A stretch of 37,004 bases of DNA from assembly GCA_020427985.1 (NCBI GenBank), contig JAGQNR010000008.1, positions 1 to 37,004 of the forward strand, read 5' to 3'. Origin of the DNA: Candidatus Saccharimonadota bacterium. Lineage in GTDB: Bacteria; Patescibacteriota; Saccharimonadia; Saccharimonadales; UBA4665. The position numbers and the translations under genes are program-made. Below the pieces are notes generated by a model. That model saw nothing but the letters and a program-made list of their open reading frames with translations. It searched no databases and was not told the origin of the DNA. This document shows positions 7,160-16,106 of this stretch, in pieces. The stretch's first letter is position 1, and each line of letters begins with the position of its first letter.

Positions 7160-7921
7160 CTAGCGGGGGCGGGATTTGGCAGTGGCGTGAGCAGCTTGCT
7201 CGATAGTGTCGTCAAGCAGAGCAAGTTCCGCATGACCATATTTGCGCTCTAACGCCAAACGTAGCAGTTCGTCGGCAAACTGCGGGTTTTTGACCAGGAG
7301 CGGTCCGTGGCTGTAGGTACCAAACACATTATTAACCCGGCAGCCCTCGGTGCCGTCCTGGCCATTATTGCCATCGCCCTGTACAACTTTCGCCAGTGCG
7401 GTTGCGGTATCATCAAGCATGGTTAAGCCGCTGTGGTTTTCGTAGCCGACTAGCTCTCCAAATGGAGTATCGTAGACGGTGTTGCCGATCATACGAGTCT
7501 CGCCACCAACTGTCTCTAGCGGTAGTACACCAATGCCCTTAATGAGTGTACCTTCGCTGGTGGTAAAAGCGCGGCCAAACAGCTGGTACATGCCACATAT
7601 CATCAGCATTACCACCCCGTTTTGAGCCATAGTATGTAACTGCTCGGCCTTAGTCAGTAAGTCGTCTTGAATAGTGCTCTGGCCGGCATCTTGACCGCCA
7701 CCGCCAATAATAATGTCAGTTTCACCTGGGATGGAGTCCCCAACACCGACAAGTTTTACCTGGATGGCCACTCCACGCCATGCGGCTCGTCGCTGCAATG
7801 CTAAGCGATTACCCGTGTCGCCGTAAATGTTCATTTCTTTAGGATACAAATGCACGATCGTTAGCGCCTGCTTGGCATTTCTCTGCTCTCTGTTCTCTGT
7901 TCTCTGTTCTCTTGGCTTCAT
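7160..7921 (-). CDS. gatD: Lipid II isoglutaminyl synthase, glutamine amidotransferase subunit GatD
   Basis: GatD hydrolyses glutamine and passes ammonia to MurT, which amidates the D-Glu of lipid II. The 253-residue class I amidotransferase has HLYPKEMNIYGDTGN, the GGGGQDAGQ loop (73-81), nucleophile Cys109 in MICGMYQLFG and His205 in FGTYSHGPLL. The usual GG after Cys is GM. Start 7921 overlaps the murT stop as ATGA, so translation is coupled. The first ~19 residues (REQRTENREQRN) are unusual: they are encoded by tandem 7-bp repeats (7881-7912), and family members normally begin near the LTIVHLYP strand. A change of one repeat unit would shift the frame. Confidence 0.93.
   Translation of the reverse strand: MKPREQRTENREQRNAKQALTIVHLYPKEMNIYGDTGNRLALQRRAAWRGVAIQVKLVGVGDSIPGETDIIIGGGGQDAGQSTIQDDLLTKAEQLHTMAQNGVVMLMICGMYQLFGRAFTTSEGTLIKGIGVLPLETVGGETRMIGNTVYDTPFGELVGYENHSGLTMLDDTATALAKVVQGDGNNGQDGTEGCRVNNVFGTYSHGPLLVKNPQFADELLRLALERKYGHAELALLDDTIEQAAHATAKSRPR
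7881..7912 (+). repeat. Tandem 7-bp repeat at the 5' end of gatD
   Basis: Three perfect CTCTGTT units (7888-7908) follow one with a single change, CTCTGCT (7881-7887); a partial unit, CTCT, follows at 7909-7912. The tract lies within codons 4-14 of gatD. Seven is not a multiple of three, so slipped-strand gain or loss of a unit would shift the frame, as in phase-variable loci. Confidence 0.85.
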
Positions 7922-9198
7922 ACCTCGTCTAGCCCTCCTTGTGCACCCAGATACAGTTCGCGTAGCCTTAGCATTGCTGTATAGGTGCAAAATATGATGC
8001 TGTCGCCACTGTTAGCCCCTGCGGCGGCAGAAAAACTGTTCGCAAAAGCTGCAAGGTCTGGTTCGGTTGCCTCAACGAGCACTTCATCATATTTAAGTCG
8101 GTTGGTCATATCGGCAGCTCGGTCACCACTACAGCGTATATGATAGCCGTTTTGCAGGCTTTCAAAATCAATATCCCAGAGCCATGAGACATCACGACCG
8201 TCTGGATAATCATCGTTTATAGCTATGCCGACTGTCTTGTATGATTTTAGTTCAAGCATCCGTAATGCTTGGGTAAAGCCCCCGGGATTCTTAACGAGCT
8301 GAAGAATGACTGTGTTGCCAGGAGCAAGTTGAATGGTTTCACCGCGTCCAAAAGCTGGTTCGACGGTCAGAATGGCTGCGGCGAGCTTGGCGGTGTCGGG
8401 CTGGGGCACAATTTGCTGTAGAACAGTGAGTGCAGCCGTAAGGTTGAGTGCGTTATGTCCACCAGCTAATTGAAATTTGTAATGATGAGGGGTCACACCA
8501 AGCCGCAGTGATACAGAGTTTTCGTCGTAACTAACAAGCTCGGCATTTGGCTTCCCTGCCAGAATATAAGCAGCCGATTCGGCATGATACAGTTGGTCAT
8601 CGGTTAAAAAGTCGGGCTGCAGGTCTTCGCTATGAGCATACCAAAGCTTATTGACGCCTTCTTTTACTTTAATGCGGCTGACTCGCTCGTCATTAGCATT
8701 TAGCACTACAAATTCTGTCGCACTTAATGCCAGTACTTGCAGCAGCTGCAAGGTAGTGTCGATTTCGCCAAATCTATCCATTTGATCCCGCATAATATTA
8801 AGGACGAGCACCCCGCGTGGCTTAACGGTTCGAGCAAAATGCACCGCATGAGCTTCGTCTTGCTCAAACACAGCGATGTCATACGGCAAACGCGCGCCCC
8901 ATGTGGCCTTATCTATCACCGCACTAATAGTGCCCCGCACAAAGTTGCTGCCAGTTGGATTGGTGAGGACACGAAGTCCCTGAGACTCAAGAAGTGCCGT
9001 AACGAGCTTGGTAGTAGTCGTTTTGCCATTCGTACCCGAAACTACAACCACTCCTTGGGGCAGTTGGGTAAGCATTGCTGCTAAAAACCGTCGGTTGGTC
9101 TTCTCGACCACAAGACCTGGTAGCGCCGAACCAGTTCGGTGTAGCGCTCGCAAACCCCAAAATACCGATTTACCAAGTACAACACTAGGAATATTCAT
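7918..9198 (-). CDS. murT: Lipid II isoglutaminyl synthase, Mur-ligase-like subunit MurT
   Basis: MurT activates the D-isoglutamate carboxylate of lipid II with ATP for amidation by GatD-derived ammonia. The 426-residue protein has the Mur ligase P-loop GTNGKT (55-60), a central domain with FEQDEAHAVHF and NIMRDQMDRFGE, and the C-terminal MurT domain (LVKNPGGFTQAL; YTAMLRLRELY). The Cys4 zinc ribbon usual in Gram-positive MurT central domains is absent: the corresponding stretch (KLWYAHSEDLQPDFLTDD) has no Cys. Start 9198 follows TATACT (9211-9206) by 7 nt. The hexamer lies at the end of tyrS, so murT-gatD has its own promoter. Confidence 0.93.
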   Translation of the reverse strand: MNIPSVVLGKSVFWGLRALHRTGSALPGLVVEKTNRRFLAAMLTQLPQGVVVVSGTNGKTTTTKLVTALLESQGLRVLTNPTGSNFVRGTISAVIDKATWGARLPYDIAVFEQDEAHAVHFARTVKPRGVLVLNIMRDQMDRFGEIDTTLQLLQVLALSATEFVVLNANDERVSRIKVKEGVNKLWYAHSEDLQPDFLTDDQLYHAESAAYILAGKPNAELVSYDENSVSLRLGVTPHHYKFQLAGGHNALNLTAALTVLQQIVPQPDTAKLAAAILTVEPAFGRGETIQLAPGNTVILQLVKNPGGFTQALRMLELKSYKTVGIAINDDYPDGRDVSWLWDIDFESLQNGYHIRCSGDRAADMTNRLKYDEVLVEATEPDLAAFANSFSAAAGANSGDSIIFCTYTAMLRLRELYLGAQGGLDEV

Positions 9199-9213
9199 AC
9201 TTAGTAGTATAGC

Positions 9214-10458
9214 TTATGCCAACTCAATCAGTGCGGAGTCTTTGTACGCTTTGCCGCGACGTAGTAGTAGCCGGCCTGACTGAAATAGTCTGGGATTAAA
9301 GTTTTCATCTGTTAGTTTTACCCCATTTACTGAAACGGCGTTTCCTTGCAATAGTCGTCTGGCTTGACCGTTCGACTGCGCCAATCCACTATCGACCAGC
9401 GCGGATATAACAGAACCGGTTTCATGCGTCATTGCAGTCGGAACCTCAAGTCGCAGCTCTGCCAGTACGTCTCCTGCCTCAGCCACCGGCAGGCGACCAG
9501 TTAATACGTCGGTCACTTTTTGGGCAATTCGCACGGCTTCATCCCCGTGAATAAGTCGTGTTACTTCCTCAGCCACCCGCCGTTGCGCAAAGCGCTCAGC
9601 CGGATTTTGGTGATGCTTAGTCATAATGTCCTCAAGCTCGTCGCGCGGCAGCATGGTATAGATTTTGGCATAGTCTTCTATGCCGTCATCGTCGCAGTTA
9701 ATCCAAAACTGGTAAAAGGCCGTGGGAGTGGTTTTGGTTGGATCAAGCCAAACGGCACCACCTTCACTCTTGCCAAATTTTTTGCCAGTAGCCTTGTTAA
9801 CTACCAGTGGCACAGACCATATATTAGCTTCGACGCCTTCAATACGACGAATCAACTCAACGCCAGCAATGCTATTGCCCCACTGGTCAGATCCACAAAG
9901 CTGAAGCGTCGCACCTTTGGTGCGGTAGAGATGAAGGAAATCATAACCTTGTATCAGCGCATAGCTAAACTCGGCGTAGCTGAGGCCTGAACCCATTTCG
10001 CCCAGACGATCTTGAACGAACTGCCGTCCCAACATCTGGCTCATTGGTACATGTTTGCCAACATCACGCAAAAACTCTAGATACCCTATATCTTTAAACC
10101 AATCATAGTTATCAACATGCTCAAACGATTGCCCTGCAAAAATTCGGTCGTACTGAGCAGCAATTTTGGTCTTGTAAGCTGTTACCTCTTCGTGCGATTT
10201 AAGTAATCGCTCATCGTCTTTGCCGTCGGGGTCACCAATCAAGCCAGTAGCCCCACCGACCAGCATGATAGCCCTGTGTCCATGGTCAATAAAGTGACGT
10301 ATCATCATTGCAACGGCAAGGTTGCCAATGGTCAGGCTATCAGCGCTTGGGTCCATGCCAAGGTAGAAAGTAATGGGGTCACCATCGAGTACAGAAATGT
10401 CCTTGTAGGTGGTTTGGTTAGTAAATCCGCGCCAGGTGAGTTCTTGTGATAATGTCAT
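9214..10458 (-). CDS. tyrS: Tyrosine--tRNA ligase
   Basis: TyrS charges tRNA-Tyr in the cytosol. The 414-residue enzyme has the class I fold with FYLGMDPSADSLTIGNL, LVGGATGLIGDPDG, the tyrosine pocket QGYDFLHLY, QLCGSDQWGN, a KFGKS loop (227-231) and a C-terminal S4 domain (NGQARRLLQGNAVSVNG). The HIGH motif is degenerate: TIGN at 43-46, so neither His is present. All other features argue for a working enzyme. Start 10458 is 7 nt after TATACT. Confidence 0.97.
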   Translation of the reverse strand: MTLSQELTWRGFTNQTTYKDISVLDGDPITFYLGMDPSADSLTIGNLAVAMMIRHFIDHGHRAIMLVGGATGLIGDPDGKDDERLLKSHEEVTAYKTKIAAQYDRIFAGQSFEHVDNYDWFKDIGYLEFLRDVGKHVPMSQMLGRQFVQDRLGEMGSGLSYAEFSYALIQGYDFLHLYRTKGATLQLCGSDQWGNSIAGVELIRRIEGVEANIWSVPLVVNKATGKKFGKSEGGAVWLDPTKTTPTAFYQFWINCDDDGIEDYAKIYTMLPRDELEDIMTKHHQNPAERFAQRRVAEEVTRLIHGDEAVRIAQKVTDVLTGRLPVAEAGDVLAELRLEVPTAMTHETGSVISALVDSGLAQSNGQARRLLQGNAVSVNGVKLTDENFNPRLFQSGRLLLRRGKAYKDSALIELA

Positions 10459-10465
10459 GATGGGT

Positions 10466-10494
10466 AGTATACAGAGTTGCGTATTAAGAGTTAA
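10466..10494 (-). promoter_or_regulatory. tyrS promoter (leaderless)
   Basis: On the minus strand, TTAACT (10494-10489), a 17-bp spacer and TATACT (10471-10466) form a sigma70-type promoter. The hexamer ends 7 nt before the tyrS ATG, so transcription should begin at or next to the start codon. No Shine-Dalgarno sequence fits. Confidence 0.75.
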
Positions 10495-10575
10495 GGGCTA
10501 ATCGCATCAAAACTGCCTGACTGCCAAAATGTGTAGAAAATGAATGTGATTGTGCTTGTTCGGGGCGAAATTTGC

Positions 10576-10609
10576 TATACTATCTGCATTAGCAAATGAC
10601 AGGGAGAGG
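10576..10609 (+). promoter_or_regulatory. -10 and Shine-Dalgarno of the penicillin-binding protein gene
   Basis: TATACT at 10576-10581 is followed by a ~33-nt leader with AGGGAGAGG at 10601-10609, 11 nt before ATG 10621. A good -35 is not obvious. This is one of the minority of genes here with a true leader. Confidence 0.6.
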
Positions 10610-10620
10610 CATTTTACTCT

Positions 10621-13614
10621 ATGAGTGATTCACCGCGTCCGCGCCGCAGCAAGTATACCCACGTGACTCGAAGTGGCAAGAGTTTTAAAATAAATCAAAC
10701 TATTGGCGACAAACGTCGCGCTGCTAAAGCAACTCGGGCCAATAAAAAAGCTGCTTACCTCAGTTCCCTCCCCGCTCAACCATTAAGACGGTTTGTTTAT
10801 CGCCTCCATCCTAAGCGCTTCTTTGCCTACTGGTTCAGCCGTGAAGGCGGCCTAATGGCGCTTAAAATTATGGGCGTTGGGTTAGTAGTGGGGTTTCTAC
10901 TCATCGTTGGGGTGTTTGCTTATTTTCGTAAAGATTTGCCAAAAGTAAAAGATGTTTCAGGCAACAACTTCGGCGGCAGCGTTACATATTATGACCGCAC
11001 GGGTCAAACAGTCTTGTTTCAAGATTATAATGACAAAAAACGTATGCCGGTAGAGGGTAAAAATATCTCTAATTACATGCGTCAAGCTACTGTCGCTATC
11101 GAGGATAAGAACTTCTACAAGCACGGGGCATTTGATACTAAGGGTATTATGCGCGCCGTTATTCACGATGTTTCCGGCAAGGGCGGAACTCAGGGCGGGT
11201 CTACTATCACCCAACAGCTGGTCAAGCTAAGTGAGGGCTGGACGAACGACCGCACTGTCACCCGCAAGATTAAAGAACTTATTTTGGCTGTTGAGCTAGA
11301 GCGCGAATACACAAAAGACGAGATACTTAACGGGTACCTTAACATGGCCCCTTACGGCAATGTTAACTACGGCGTTGAAACAGCGGCGCAAGATTATTTT
11401 GGTACGAGCGCCAAAAGCCTTACGCTCCCTCAGGCAGCTATGCTAGCGGCAATCCCTAAAGCTCCTGGCTCACTGTCGCCCTACAGCAGCCCCAAATACA
11501 ACCCCAGCCTGACGGCTGACTATTTTGACCCAGAGGCACTCACTGGGCGCCAACACTACATACTCGATCAGATGGCTGACCAAAAATACATTACCAAACA
11601 ACAAGCCGACGAAGCAAAGAAAGTCGATGTCCTAGCACAGATAAAACCGCTTCAATCGCACTACGCCAACATTAAGGCGCCCTATTTTGTGTTGGCCGCC
11701 CGCAGCGAACTTCGGCAGCTTTTTCCGGTTGCAGTAGTTAAAAATGGCGGCTGGAAGGTTATTACCACTATTGACCTCCGCATGCAAGATGTGGCCGAAA
11801 AGGCACTTGCGAGCGGACAAGCTCAAATGAGACGTCAGGGAGCCGATACTTCAGCCTTTGTCGCCGAAGATAATGATACTGGACAGGTCCTAGCACTTGT
11901 TGGCGGCATGAAAAGTCAAGGCTTTGACGGTGGGCTTAACTACGCAACAGATGTCAATATTTCACCCGGATCGACCGTAAAACCGTACGATTATGCCGCA
12001 TTTATCGACAACAATACCAATGTTGGGGCTGGAAGCGTTCTGTATGACAAGCAAGGAGCACTCCCTGGTTATCCGTGTACAGTCAAAAGCTTGCCGCAGA
12101 GTGGCGGTAACTGCCTGTTTGACTTTGACCGACGCTACCCAGGTCCGATGACACTGCGCTATGCGCTTGGTGGTTCGCGTAACGTTCCTGCTGTCAAAGC
12201 ATTTCTGTCAACAGTTCCTAATGACACCTCTTCAGACAGATCAAACTCAGCTAAAAAAAGTATGTCGGTTATTAATGCACTTATGCAGGGCGATGATGGC
12301 TACCGTTGTTTTAAGCAAGGGGTTGATGTTACTACAGCTACTAAAGACCTTGAAACACCGTGTGGCGGATCTGCGGGTATTGGAGATGGCGCCTACTTGC
12401 ATCTTGACGAACACGTCAATGGCATCGCCTCTATATCTCGTCTGGGCAAAGCCTTTAAAAACACTTACCTGTTAAAAGTTACTAATGCTTCTGGTAAAAC
12501 ACTCAAGGAATTTAAACAACCAGTAGGCCAACAGGCTATTAAACAAGACACGGCCTTTATTGTCAGCGATATGGCATCAGACCCTCGGGCCTCATATTTA
12601 GGTGGCAGCTGTAACGAAACAAACTGTTCGGGTTCAAAGTTCCATCGTTATAAGGGTTGGAAAATTGCCATCAAGACTGGTACAACCAACGACCTGCTGG
12701 ATGGATTGATGATGAGTTGGAGCAAAAAAATATCTGCCGGTATTTGGGTAGGTAACCATACCCGTACTGTTGCTTATTCTGGACAGCCAGAGTATATGAC
12801 CGCCCCAGTCATGAGCCAGTTTATGAAAGGTGCTCATGACATTTTAGGTGCTCCCGATAACTGGGTCCGTCCTGCTGGGGTAAAAGACGCTCAGGCCTAT
12901 GTAAACACTACCAAAACCGCGGCGGGCCAATCGGTCCCTAGTAGCCGAACCGACCTATTCCCCTCTTGGTATACGGGACTTAAAAGTACCAGCACAACAC
13001 AAACTATTGATAAAGTTTCTAACAAAGTCGCGACTAGCTGTACCCCAGAGCTCGCAAAGCAAACCGGTGCAAATAGCAACTCGGCGACCTGGAATGTTGA
13101 TGTTTTTGCCGGCGGCAGCACCGGTAACCGCGCACCTGTGATTGGAAACGACGATATACACAATTGTAACGACACTAAGCCAACTGTACGCATTACAACT
13201 GTCAATAGTGCAGTTGTTGGCAATGGCACCCCTACATGTCCGGCAACTGGGGCATGTGAACTGCGCGTCTATGTTGAACAGGGTACACACGCTCTTACCG
13301 AGGCTACACGGCCACAGTTCCCAGGTACGCTAAGCCTTAAGATCAATGGGCAGGTTGTGTCAAGTAAATCAGTGGGCAATACCGGCGACTACACTCTTAG
13401 CTTTACCGTCCCCTCTGGCTCAGGCTCTGCGACAATTGCTGTTGAAATAACAGACAGTGTTCTTTACTCGGGCAGTGACACCGTTACCGCCACCATCCCT
13501 GTTGCACCGTCTTCACCTAGTACCGATTCAAACCCAAGCACCCCTCCTACCTCTGGGCAGGTAAACAACCGCTCAAGAAACAATGGGAACAACGGCAACT
13601 CAGCCCAGGGATAG
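10621..13614 (+). CDS. Class A penicillin-binding protein (transglycosylase/transpeptidase)
   Basis: This bifunctional enzyme polymerises and crosslinks peptidoglycan outside the membrane. The 997-residue protein has a basic cytoplasmic head (~75 aa), one membrane span (~80-101) and a GT51 domain with catalytic Glu161 in EDKNFYKH and GGSTITQQLVK. The transpeptidase domain carries the three penicillin-binding motifs: STVK (Ser451, Lys454), SRN (519-521) and KTG (685-687). A long C-terminal extension (~770-997) includes an Ig-like beta-rich part and ends in a Ser/Pro/Asn/Gly-rich tail. Several Cys occur outside the membrane and could form disulfides. It is longer than typical PBP1A (about 700-850). 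Confidence 0.95.
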   Translation: MSDSPRPRRSKYTHVTRSGKSFKINQTIGDKRRAAKATRANKKAAYLSSLPAQPLRRFVYRLHPKRFFAYWFSREGGLMALKIMGVGLVVGFLLIVGVFAYFRKDLPKVKDVSGNNFGGSVTYYDRTGQTVLFQDYNDKKRMPVEGKNISNYMRQATVAIEDKNFYKHGAFDTKGIMRAVIHDVSGKGGTQGGSTITQQLVKLSEGWTNDRTVTRKIKELILAVELEREYTKDEILNGYLNMAPYGNVNYGVETAAQDYFGTSAKSLTLPQAAMLAAIPKAPGSLSPYSSPKYNPSLTADYFDPEALTGRQHYILDQMADQKYITKQQADEAKKVDVLAQIKPLQSHYANIKAPYFVLAARSELRQLFPVAVVKNGGWKVITTIDLRMQDVAEKALASGQAQMRRQGADTSAFVAEDNDTGQVLALVGGMKSQGFDGGLNYATDVNISPGSTVKPYDYAAFIDNNTNVGAGSVLYDKQGALPGYPCTVKSLPQSGGNCLFDFDRRYPGPMTLRYALGGSRNVPAVKAFLSTVPNDTSSDRSNSAKKSMSVINALMQGDDGYRCFKQGVDVTTATKDLETPCGGSAGIGDGAYLHLDEHVNGIASISRLGKAFKNTYLLKVTNASGKTLKEFKQPVGQQAIKQDTAFIVSDMASDPRASYLGGSCNETNCSGSKFHRYKGWKIAIKTGTTNDLLDGLMMSWSKKISAGIWVGNHTRTVAYSGQPEYMTAPVMSQFMKGAHDILGAPDNWVRPAGVKDAQAYVNTTKTAAGQSVPSSRTDLFPSWYTGLKSTSTTQTIDKVSNKVATSCTPELAKQTGANSNSATWNVDVFAGGSTGNRAPVIGNDDIHNCNDTKPTVRITTVNSAVVGNGTPTCPATGACELRVYVEQGTHALTEATRPQFPGTLSLKINGQVVSSKSVGNTGDYTLSFTVPSGSGSATIAVEITDSVLYSGSDTVTATIPVAPSSPSTDSNPSTPPTSGQVNNRSRNNGNNGNSAQG

Positions 13615-13659
13615 CCCTTGGGCAGAACTGGCTAGAACCGATTACTGACGTCTTTATGT

Positions 13660-13686
13660 ATTTACAGTAGAGCTACTTCTGTAAAT
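13660..13686. terminator. Hairpin between convergent PBP and radA genes
   Basis: ATTTACAG (13660-13667) and CTGTAAAT (13679-13686) are perfectly complementary around an 11-base loop. The hairpin overlaps the radA stop codon in the 58-bp convergent gap. Neither strand has a clear T-run, so it is at best a weak bidirectional terminator. Confidence 0.3.
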
Positions 13687-15025
13687 AGTGGTTAAGTGCA
13701 GTGCGTACATCTGTCACGGGTTCTACAATACTAGAAAGTGCCTTTCCTGTACCAGGTGGTGAGGGCGCAATAACATGTTTGAAGCCTAGTTTTTGTGCCT
13801 CGGCAATACGTTTTTCGGCATAAATTGCTCGGCGCACTTCGCCACTTAGGCCAACTTCTCCGTAAACAACCGCGTTTTGTTTTAGCTTGAGGCCTTTAGC
13901 CGCAGAACCAATTGCCATACATACTGCCAAGTCAGCAGCCGGGTCGTTAATACGCAGGCCACCAACCACGTTTACGTAAATATCTTTATCGGATAAGTCG
14001 AGCTTTGTACGCCGTTCAAGCACCGCTACCAATAGATTTAATCTATTCGGGTCTATACCACTCGCAGCACGCTTGGGGTAGCCATAGCTTGTTTTATTTA
14101 CCAGTGCCTGTACTTCGACTAGGATTGGTCGGGTGCCTTCCAGGGTCGCAAGTACCACCGATCCATCGGTAATTTGACGTTCCGACAACATAGCGGCCGA
14201 TGGATTATCTACCACTCGTAGCCCTAGCTCAGTCATTTCCATAATTGCGGCTTCGGTGGTTGGACCATAACGGTTTTTAAGAGCCCGTAGCACCTTAAAC
14301 CCTCCGTACTTTTCGCCCTCAAACTGCAAAACGACATCTACAATATGTTCGAGCAACTTGGGTCCAGCAATTGACCCTTCTTTAGTAACATGGCCGACGA
14401 TAAGGAGTGCAGTATTGGTCTGTTTAGCAGCGGTCATGAGAAGATGGGTACAGTTGGTGATTTGACTCACGCTGCCAGGTGACGCCGTCACGCCCGACAT
14501 GCTCATTGTTTGTATAGAATCAACTACCACTAGCTGGTGGTCTTTACTAGCAATCGTGGCAGCGACATCATCGGCGCTATTGGTGGTTGCAATCTGCACA
14601 TTGGTAGTAGAGATGCCAAGTCGCTGTGCCCGTAGGGCAACCTGACTCGATGACTCTTCACCGCTAACGTATAATACCGAATGTGCTGCGCCTACTCGCC
14701 CCGCTAGCTGGAGCAATAACGTACTCTTGCCGATACCGGGTTGGCCAGCCAGCAGCACTACGCCCCCCCGCACAATACCACCACCAAGCACCGTATCAAT
14801 ATCGGCAATTTTTGTGGCAATACGTGGCTCTGCCTTCTGAACACTCACTTCGATTGGCTGGGTGACAAGTGGCTTGCCGGACGATTTTGTGCCGTTCGCA
14901 TTTGTTACCAAACTCACCTCTTCGGTAATCGTATTCCATTCACCACATTGGGCGCATTTCCCCGCCCAAGCAGCGGTCTTTGCTCCGCAAGCATTACACA
15001 CAAACACTCTACTCGACTTTGCCAT
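13673..15025 (-). CDS. radA: DNA repair protein RadA
   Basis: RadA is a RecA-like ATPase that promotes branch migration in recombination. The 450-residue protein has an N-terminal C4 zinc finger (Cys10, 13, 24, 27), Walker A GQPGIGKST (94-102), the RadA signature KNRYG in ALKNRYGPTTEAA, and a C-terminal Lon-protease-like domain (YVNVVGGLRINDPAADLAV). Start 15025 is supported by AGGGAG 4 nt upstream and TATACT at 15056-15051, giving a short leader. Confidence 0.96.
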   Translation of the reverse strand: MAKSSRVFVCNACGAKTAAWAGKCAQCGEWNTITEEVSLVTNANGTKSSGKPLVTQPIEVSVQKAEPRIATKIADIDTVLGGGIVRGGVVLLAGQPGIGKSTLLLQLAGRVGAAHSVLYVSGEESSSQVALRAQRLGISTTNVQIATTNSADDVAATIASKDHQLVVVDSIQTMSMSGVTASPGSVSQITNCTHLLMTAAKQTNTALLIVGHVTKEGSIAGPKLLEHIVDVVLQFEGEKYGGFKVLRALKNRYGPTTEAAIMEMTELGLRVVDNPSAAMLSERQITDGSVVLATLEGTRPILVEVQALVNKTSYGYPKRAASGIDPNRLNLLVAVLERRTKLDLSDKDIYVNVVGGLRINDPAADLAVCMAIGSAAKGLKLKQNAVVYGEVGLSGEVRRAIYAEKRIAEAQKLGFKHVIAPSPPGTGKALSSIVEPVTDVRTALNHYLQK

Positions 15026-15096
15026 ATGACTCCCTAGCTATTATTCCTAAAGTATACCGCCAATCTTCTGCTTGCGCCATCTATCACCGCATAGCG

Positions 15097-16089
15097 TTAA
15101 CGCTGCTGAGGCAAGGTGTCACCCGACAGCGCCTTAACAAGTTGCTCCTCCTCAGTGGCAGTCGCGTTGCGAGACTCGACAATTGTGTTGTATTGTTCAA
15201 TGCTTTGACGCAAAGCACCCAGCAGCTGATTGTAGGATGCAACGGCGGTGTTGTAGGGTACAACCAGTGCATTATACTGCCCAATCTGTCCCTCGGCTCT
15301 GTACTTGGCCATGGTGGTCTGCATAGTATCGAGTGATTCTAGTTGACTTTGCAACTCAGTCTGTTGCGCATCGATACTTTGCTTTAACGTTTTTAGCTCG
15401 GCATCATAGCGTTTGACCCGGTCTTCACGAGAGGTAAACTCACGCTGATACTTTTGCATCTGGCCAATAACCCTTTGGCGATTAGTAAAGTACCGCTTAT
15501 AGTATGCCTCTAGCTCAGGGCTAAGCACCGGTACCTCGGTCGCAAAAATTGAATGCATTTCGTTAATGGTATCAGCTCCGCCCTGTCTATACGAGTCAAG
15601 TGTTCGACGAATACGGTCATCGGTCAGCTTAGTGTCGTAATACCGCTGTAGCATTGTCCCAACTCGCTTCTTTTCATCAGCCGATAACCGGGCATGTGCA
15701 GCATGAAGCATTTCATGGGCAGTGGTTGTCTGTACAATACCATTTAGCCGAGAATCGGCAACTTTATATATAAAAACACCGTTATCACCCGAACGATAGC
15801 AGCCAATCACAATTGTTTTTTCAAAATCAATCGGACAATTACTACGAAAGATTTTTTGGTCGGCAATCAACTCGGGGTGATTGACATACAGTAAGTGTGC
15901 ACCATAGTCTGTAAGGCCGGCATCTGCTACCACCGATTGAATTTCTTGAGATGGATGATACCCCCGCAATTTAAACCAATCAATTACACTCTGTTTTTGC
16001 CAAACGAGCAGTCCCATGCAAAGTAGAGCTCCTAGCCACATACTTGCCAAACCAAAGACAGCTCGTCGCTGTTCCTTACCTACCTGCAT
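15097..16089 (-). CDS. Membrane-anchored putative zinc metallopeptidase with coiled coil
   Basis: The 330-residue protein has one N-terminal membrane span (~11-30), then an outer domain with HEMLHAAH (His125, Glu126, His129, His132), a zincin-type HExxH. A Glu in INEMHSIFATE (Glu177 or Glu185) could be the third ligand. Cys85 and Cys97 might form a disulfide. Residues ~205-315 form a long coiled coil rich in Gln and Glu, ending near SGDTLPQQR. I do not recognise a named family. Start 16089 is 9 nt after TATACT (16104-16099), just past the clpC stop, so it has its own promoter. Protease activity is inferred from the motif only. Confidence 0.6.
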   Translation of the reverse strand: MQVGKEQRRAVFGLASMWLGALLCMGLLVWQKQSVIDWFKLRGYHPSQEIQSVVADAGLTDYGAHLLYVNHPELIADQKIFRSNCPIDFEKTIVIGCYRSGDNGVFIYKVADSRLNGIVQTTTAHEMLHAAHARLSADEKKRVGTMLQRYYDTKLTDDRIRRTLDSYRQGGADTINEMHSIFATEVPVLSPELEAYYKRYFTNRQRVIGQMQKYQREFTSREDRVKRYDAELKTLKQSIDAQQTELQSQLESLDTMQTTMAKYRAEGQIGQYNALVVPYNTAVASYNQLLGALRQSIEQYNTIVESRNATATEEEQLVKALSGDTLPQQR

Positions 16090-16106
16090 AGTAATTTTAG
16101 TATAAG

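Noticed and set aside
12897-13290. Overlapping minus ORFs of 110-111 aa in the PBP gene
   Set aside because: They are antisense to the extracellular tail of the PBP and Cys/Val-rich by chance; no start signals.
13615-13672. Small ORF in the PBP-radA gap
   Set aside because: Only a hairpin is present; no open frame of useful length or start signal.
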